Shown in pieces: positions 60,690 to 64,000 of a stretch of DNA of 64,000 nt. Every line of letters starts with the position of its first letter. Within the stretch, counting starts at the first letter, position 1. A model generated the notes under the pieces. The model worked only from the letters and a program-made list of their open reading frames with translations. It did no database searches and was not told the DNA's origin. The position numbers and the translations under genes were made by a program. The DNA is from an uncultured Alistipes sp. (GTDB lineage Bacteria > Bacteroidota > Bacteroidia > Bacteroidales > Rikenellaceae): assembly GCA_900768045.1 (NCBI GenBank), contig CAAGBL010000104.1:1-64000 (forward strand), read 5' to 3'.

Positions 60690-60822
60690 TAGTAGGACGA
60701 CTAAGACCGATAAGACCATTAAGACCATTAGGATTAAGACCAATAAGACCGATAGGACCATTAGGACATTTGTCCGTGACCGTCTTATCGTCCTAATCGT
60801 CTTAAGGTCCTAACGGTCAAAA
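60690..60822. repeat. Family B hairpin B11 between the TPM gene and lemA
   Basis: GACCGATAAGACCATTAAG units face CGTCCTAATCGTCTTAAGG units around GGACATTTGTCCGTGACCGTC, which is the reverse complement of the usual centre, so this copy is inverted relative to most others. Confidence 0.75.
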
Positions 60823-60865
60823 AAAACACATCAAATCAAGCAATAACAAACTAAAACACAATAGT

Positions 60866-61447
60866 ATGAAGAAGAGTACACTTATCATTTTGGCTATCGT
60901 TGCCGTGGTTGTTGTTTGGGCCATTTCTGGCTACAACGGCTTGGTATCGAAGGAGGAGGGCGTAAACCAGGCATGGGCAAATGTCGAGAGCGCCTATCAG
61001 CGTCGAAGCGACCTTATCCCCAACCTTGTAAACACCGTTAAGGGCTATGCCGAGCACGAGAGCGAGACACTTCAGGCAGTGACCGACGCACGTGCTAAGG
61101 CTACATCTCTAAACATCGACCCTGCAACAGCTACCCCTGAGCAGGTTGCAGCCTACATGGAGGCACAGCAGGGCGTAGGCTCGGCCCTTGGTCGTCTTAT
61201 CGCCGTGTCGGAGTCATACCCCGAGCTCAAGGCTAATGAGAACTTCCGTGACCTTCAGGCACAGTTGGAGGGCACCGAGAACCGCATCAAGGTTGAGCGT
61301 GACCGCTACAACGAGGCTGTCAAAACCTTCAACGTGCAGATTCGCCGCTTCCCAACAAATATCCTCGCTTCGATATTTGGCTTCGAGAAGCGCTCGATGT
61401 TCGAGGCTCAGGAGGGCGCCGAGGTAGCCCCCGTGGTGGAGTTCTAA
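60866..61447 (+). CDS. lemA: LemA family protein
   Basis: The 193-residue protein has one N-terminal membrane helix (about 5-22) and a helical domain with the family start NGLVSKEEGVNQAWANVESAYQRR near 29-52 and FPTNILASIFGF near 163-174. LemA proteins are widespread, of unknown role, and often sit beside TPM proteins. A terminator follows at 61470. Confidence 0.92.
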   Translation: MKKSTLIILAIVAVVVVWAISGYNGLVSKEEGVNQAWANVESAYQRRSDLIPNLVNTVKGYAEHESETLQAVTDARAKATSLNIDPATATPEQVAAYMEAQQGVGSALGRLIAVSESYPELKANENFRDLQAQLEGTENRIKVERDRYNEAVKTFNVQIRRFPTNILASIFGFEKRSMFEAQEGAEVAPVVEF

Positions 61448-61469
61448 TTGTTCAAAATGGCTCATAAAG

Positions 61470-61494
61470 GCGAAGCTTAGGCTTCGCTTTTTTT
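61470..61494 (+). terminator. lemA terminator
   Basis: GCGAAGC-TTAG-GCTTCGC followed by seven T. Confidence 0.9.
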
Positions 61495-61529
61495 GTGTGG
61501 ACGCTATTGCTTTTTACCACAAAATTTCG

Positions 61530-61564
61530 TATCTTTGCATAGGTGTATACTTACATAAGTATAC
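61530..61564 (+). promoter_or_regulatory. Promoter and operator-like palindrome of the GH73-LysM gene
   Basis: TATCTTTG (61530-61537) is the -7 box. The palindrome GTATACTTA-CA-TAAGTATAC (61545-61564) begins where transcription should start, so a protein bound there would block it. The ATG follows at 61598. Confidence 0.6.
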
Positions 61565-61597
61565 AACCATGAAACATATTGATACAAAGCGACTTAT

Positions 61598-62638
61598 ATG
61601 AAAACACTCATACAACACGTAATCGCCGTTGTAGCACTAATGCTCAGCATTGCATTGCCAGCATCGGCGCAAAAGCAGTACACACGCCTCGAGTATATCG
61701 CCCAGTGGGCAGATGTTGCCATCGAGCACATGGAGATTTACGGCATCCCTGCAAGTATTACCATGGCGCAGGCAATCCTCGAGTCGGGAGTGGGCAATAG
61801 CGAGTTAGCACGCACCGCTAACAACCACTTCGGCATTAAGTGTGGTAGCGAGTGGAGCGGAGGTAAGGTATATCACGACGACGACGAGAAGGGCGAGTGC
61901 TTCCGCTCATACCCCTCAGCCACAGAGTCGTTTAACGACCATGCCGAGTTTCTACACAAGCGCTCACGCTATCAGTTTTTGTTCGACTACTCCACCGACG
62001 ACTATGTTAACTGGGCCAAGGGACTCAAACAGGCAGGATATGCTACATCGCCAACATATGCAGAGAAGCTAATACGCATAATCGAGGAGGAGCACCTCTA
62101 TCTTCTCGACAAAAAGCATGGCCGCAAGCTCTACGACGAGTATGTTGCTGAGCGCCTGGGACTAAGCACGTCAAAAACGGAGCAGAACGTAGAGGTTGAG
62201 AGCCCAGCAATAGAGGAGGTGGCTACCGACGCAACAACAGCCTATGCCGACTATGGCATAGATCCTAACAACTTCAGAGTGACCATCAACTCGCACATGG
62301 GCTACAACGTATACCGCACAAATGGCTCATACTACATCATTGCGCATGAGGGCGACAGCTACACCTCGCTTGCCAAGCTCTTCGACCTCTCGCCACGCCT
62401 ACTAAGCAAGTTCAACGACACAACGAAGGAGGAGGCCATAGCTGCTGGCGACATCATCTACATTGAGCGTAAGTCGTCACGATGGTTTGGCAACAACCTC
62501 CTACACCGCTCAGCGCACGACGAGAGCCTACGCCTACTATCGCAGGTATATGGCATACGCCTTAAGAACCTCGCAAAGATGAACAACCTCGACACCACAG
62601 CCGAGCTTAAGGCTGGCGACTCGATACGACTACGATAA
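61598..62638 (+). CDS. GH73 glucosaminidase with two LysM domains
   Basis: The 346-residue protein has a signal peptide (1-24, ending PASAQ). The glucosaminidase domain (about 30-180) has Glu62 in AQAILESGVG, the likely catalytic acid, and SELARTANNHFGIKC. Two LysM domains (about 240-286 and 308-346) bind peptidoglycan. It cuts the glycan strand between GlcNAc and MurNAc in the periplasm, for wall remodelling or division. Confidence 0.9.
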   Translation: MKTLIQHVIAVVALMLSIALPASAQKQYTRLEYIAQWADVAIEHMEIYGIPASITMAQAILESGVGNSELARTANNHFGIKCGSEWSGGKVYHDDDEKGECFRSYPSATESFNDHAEFLHKRSRYQFLFDYSTDDYVNWAKGLKQAGYATSPTYAEKLIRIIEEEHLYLLDKKHGRKLYDEYVAERLGLSTSKTEQNVEVESPAIEEVATDATTAYADYGIDPNNFRVTINSHMGYNVYRTNGSYYIIAHEGDSYTSLAKLFDLSPRLLSKFNDTTKEEAIAAGDIIYIERKSSRWFGNNLLHRSAHDESLRLLSQVYGIRLKNLAKMNNLDTTAELKAGDSIRLR

Positions 62639-62656
62639 CAACATAAAACTATCTAT

Positions 62657-63337
62657 ATGAACACCCTACGAGAGAAGATACTTGAGACCATTGTTCGCAA
62701 GTCGACACTCAAGCAGCAGATTTTCGACAACACATTTTCAACATTCAACGACCTGAAGGAGACTCTCTTCGAGATGGCCTCAGAGATTGATGACGAGCTC
62801 GACGGCAAGCTCGACCGCCGTGTGCGCATCGAGTATCGTGACCGTGGTAAGTTTGAGGCGCAGTTGCAGGTGGCAAGCGACATCCTACTATTCCAGATGC
62901 ACACCGACATCTTCGAGTTCGACTCGAACCACATCATCTGGCAGAATAGCTACATCCAGGAGGATAGAGCTAACTCATACATCGGCGTTATCAACATCTA
63001 CAACTTCCTGTCCGACTCGCTCAAGTACAACCGCAATGCCGACGAGGGCTACCTCATTGGCCGCATCTTCATCAACCGTGAGAAGTGCTTCTGGGTGGAG
63101 GGCAAGCGCCAGACATTGGTGCGCCCAATGGCCTTCGGCAGCCGTAAGATTGACCACGAGGCGTTGGTTTCTATTATCGAGACCGCTATAAACTACTCGC
63201 TCAACTTCGACCTGTTGATGCCCCCTTACGAGGAGAATATCCGTGTTACTGTTGACCAGTTCAACTCGAAGCTCGACAACTCGAAGTTCACTACGGGTAA
63301 GCGCCTAAGCTACGACTTCTCTATTGACGATATTTAA
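62657..63337 (+). CDS. Uncharacterised conserved-looking Bacteroidota protein
   Basis: I do not recognise this 226-residue protein by name. It has no signal peptide. The first 80 residues look helical (KETLFEMASEIDDELDG), the rest alternates strands and helices (SDILLFQMHTDIFEF, YLIGRIFINREKCFWVEG). It starts 18 bases behind the GH73 gene and 26 bases ahead of the DPP IV gene, so all three may form an operon. Confidence 0.55.
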   Translation: MNTLREKILETIVRKSTLKQQIFDNTFSTFNDLKETLFEMASEIDDELDGKLDRRVRIEYRDRGKFEAQLQVASDILLFQMHTDIFEFDSNHIIWQNSYIQEDRANSYIGVINIYNFLSDSLKYNRNADEGYLIGRIFINREKCFWVEGKRQTLVRPMAFGSRKIDHEALVSIIETAINYSLNFDLLMPPYEENIRVTVDQFNSKLDNSKFTTGKRLSYDFSIDDI

Positions 63338-63363
63338 ACGATGATAACTAAAACGAAGATAAC

Positions 63364-64000
63364 CATGAGAAAACTATTTCTATTATTGACCCTTGTGGCA
63401 ATGGCACTTAGCGCCGAGGCACAGGTGAGCTATGTCGAGATGCTCAAGGCTCGCTCAGAGGCTGCTCCCGACTACATAGCACCAGCATCGCTAACCCCTG
63501 CCGTAGGCACAAACAAGTATATGAAGTTGGTAGACAACACCGTGGTACTCTACGACTACACCAAGGAGTCGGAGGGCGAGGTAATATTCACTGCCAAGCA
63601 CAACATCTTGTCGTATAGCAAGTCGCCCGATGGCACTATGGCGCTCTACGAGATGGTAGACAAGGAGTGGCCACGTCAGGAGATTTACCGCCACTCATAC
63701 ACCTCAACCTACTACATTGCATGCGCTGACGGCTCGACAATCAAGATTGACGACGTGCGTGATATCACATTCTCGCCCGACAACCGCCACCTTGCCATGT
63801 CCTACAACAACGACATCTTCCTATACGACCTCACAACAAACGAGATATATAACATTACCGACGACGGCAAGTGGAACCACATAATAAATGGCACTACCGA
63901 CTGGGTATATGAGGAGGAGTATGGCTTCACTAAGGCCTATGCCTTCTCGCCCGACGGCAAGGAGATTGCCTACCTTAAGTTTGACGAGAGCGAGGTGCCC
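63364..64000 (+). CDS. Prolyl dipeptidyl/tripeptidyl peptidase (S9B, DPP IV type), 5' part
   Basis: The gene runs off the window; 212 codons are visible. A signal peptide (1-20, ending SAEAQ) is followed by the N-terminal beta-propeller of DPP IV: SYSKSPDGTMALYEM, ITFSPDNRHLAM and the block DWVYEEEYGFTKAYAFSPDG near 179-198, whose Glu pair contacts the free N-terminus of the substrate. The serine hydrolase domain lies beyond the edge. The enzyme removes Xaa-Pro di- or tripeptides in the periplasm. Confidence 0.85.

Overview
The window looks like chromosomal DNA from a member of the Bacteroidales (Bacteroidota). Nearly every transcription unit starts with the Bacteroidota-type -7 box TAnnTTTG, most often TATCTTTG. 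Many gene products are typical of the phylum: fused SecDF, long SecA with a C-terminal zinc tail, GSCFA, DUF2851, DUF4923, TIGR02757, a YbbR protein next to coaE, golvesin-domain amidase/xanthan lyase and DPP IV. An Alistipes-like or other gut Bacteroidales genome is my guess; the genus cannot be fixed by eye. About 50 genes are present. No rRNA, tRNA, CRISPR array or complete insertion sequence is visible.

Layout. 1-7.2 kb: deoD, a cysteine desulfidase-like gene, then gyrA plus a TPR lipoprotein-type secreted protein, bracketed by long inverted repeats. 7.2-16.2 kb: pfs-like nucleosidase and luxS, divergent from GSCFA and a degenerate PafA-like phosphatase, then sufE, a SufT-like gene, DUF2851 and secA. 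16.3-23.8 kb: dCMP deaminase facing a six-gene minus-strand operon (YbbR, coaE, folP, lolD-like, TIGR02757, trmN6), then secDF. 24-36.5 kb: GH29 fucosidase, lepA, plsY, YitT, miaB, a BASS transporter, the amidase/xanthan lyase-like protein and an M64 peptidase. 36.8-49 kb: a biotin-dependent carboxyltransferase with three biotinyl domains, ssb-lpxK, M23 lipoprotein-yhbP-ispD, two DUF4923 paralogues, nadE, pepT. 49-64 kb: OPT transporter, a solitary mobile-element-type ATPase inside long inverted repeats, valS-rnhA-flavin reductase-unknown operon, thiL, adk, TPM protein, LemA, GH73-LysM, an unknown gene and the start of DPP IV.

The genes themselves are mostly housekeeping. The unusual content is between them. 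Family A is a set of ten palindromic elements of about 130 bp whose outer arm sits on, or a few bases after, the stop codon of the neighbouring gene; the two arms change together from copy to copy, and the inner hairpin can be swapped for another one. Family B is a set of long, low-complexity hairpins built from GGACCTTA/GGACGATTA-like units around a conserved centre (CACGGACAAATGTCC). Family C is a related set of AATAGGGA-type hairpins with centre TATCACT. These families account for almost all gaps longer than 300 bases. In two places whole genes (gyrA-TPR; the solitary ATPase) lie between inverted copies, and nadE lies between direct copies, so these repeats are also potential sites of rearrangement.

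Three protein-level oddities stand out: tandem triple biotinyl domains in one carboxyltransferase chain, a PafA-family protein that seems to have lost most metal and phosphate ligands, and an ATPase whose last 18 or so codons are made from the flanking repeat. All family assignments rest on reading motifs by eye; no database search was run.
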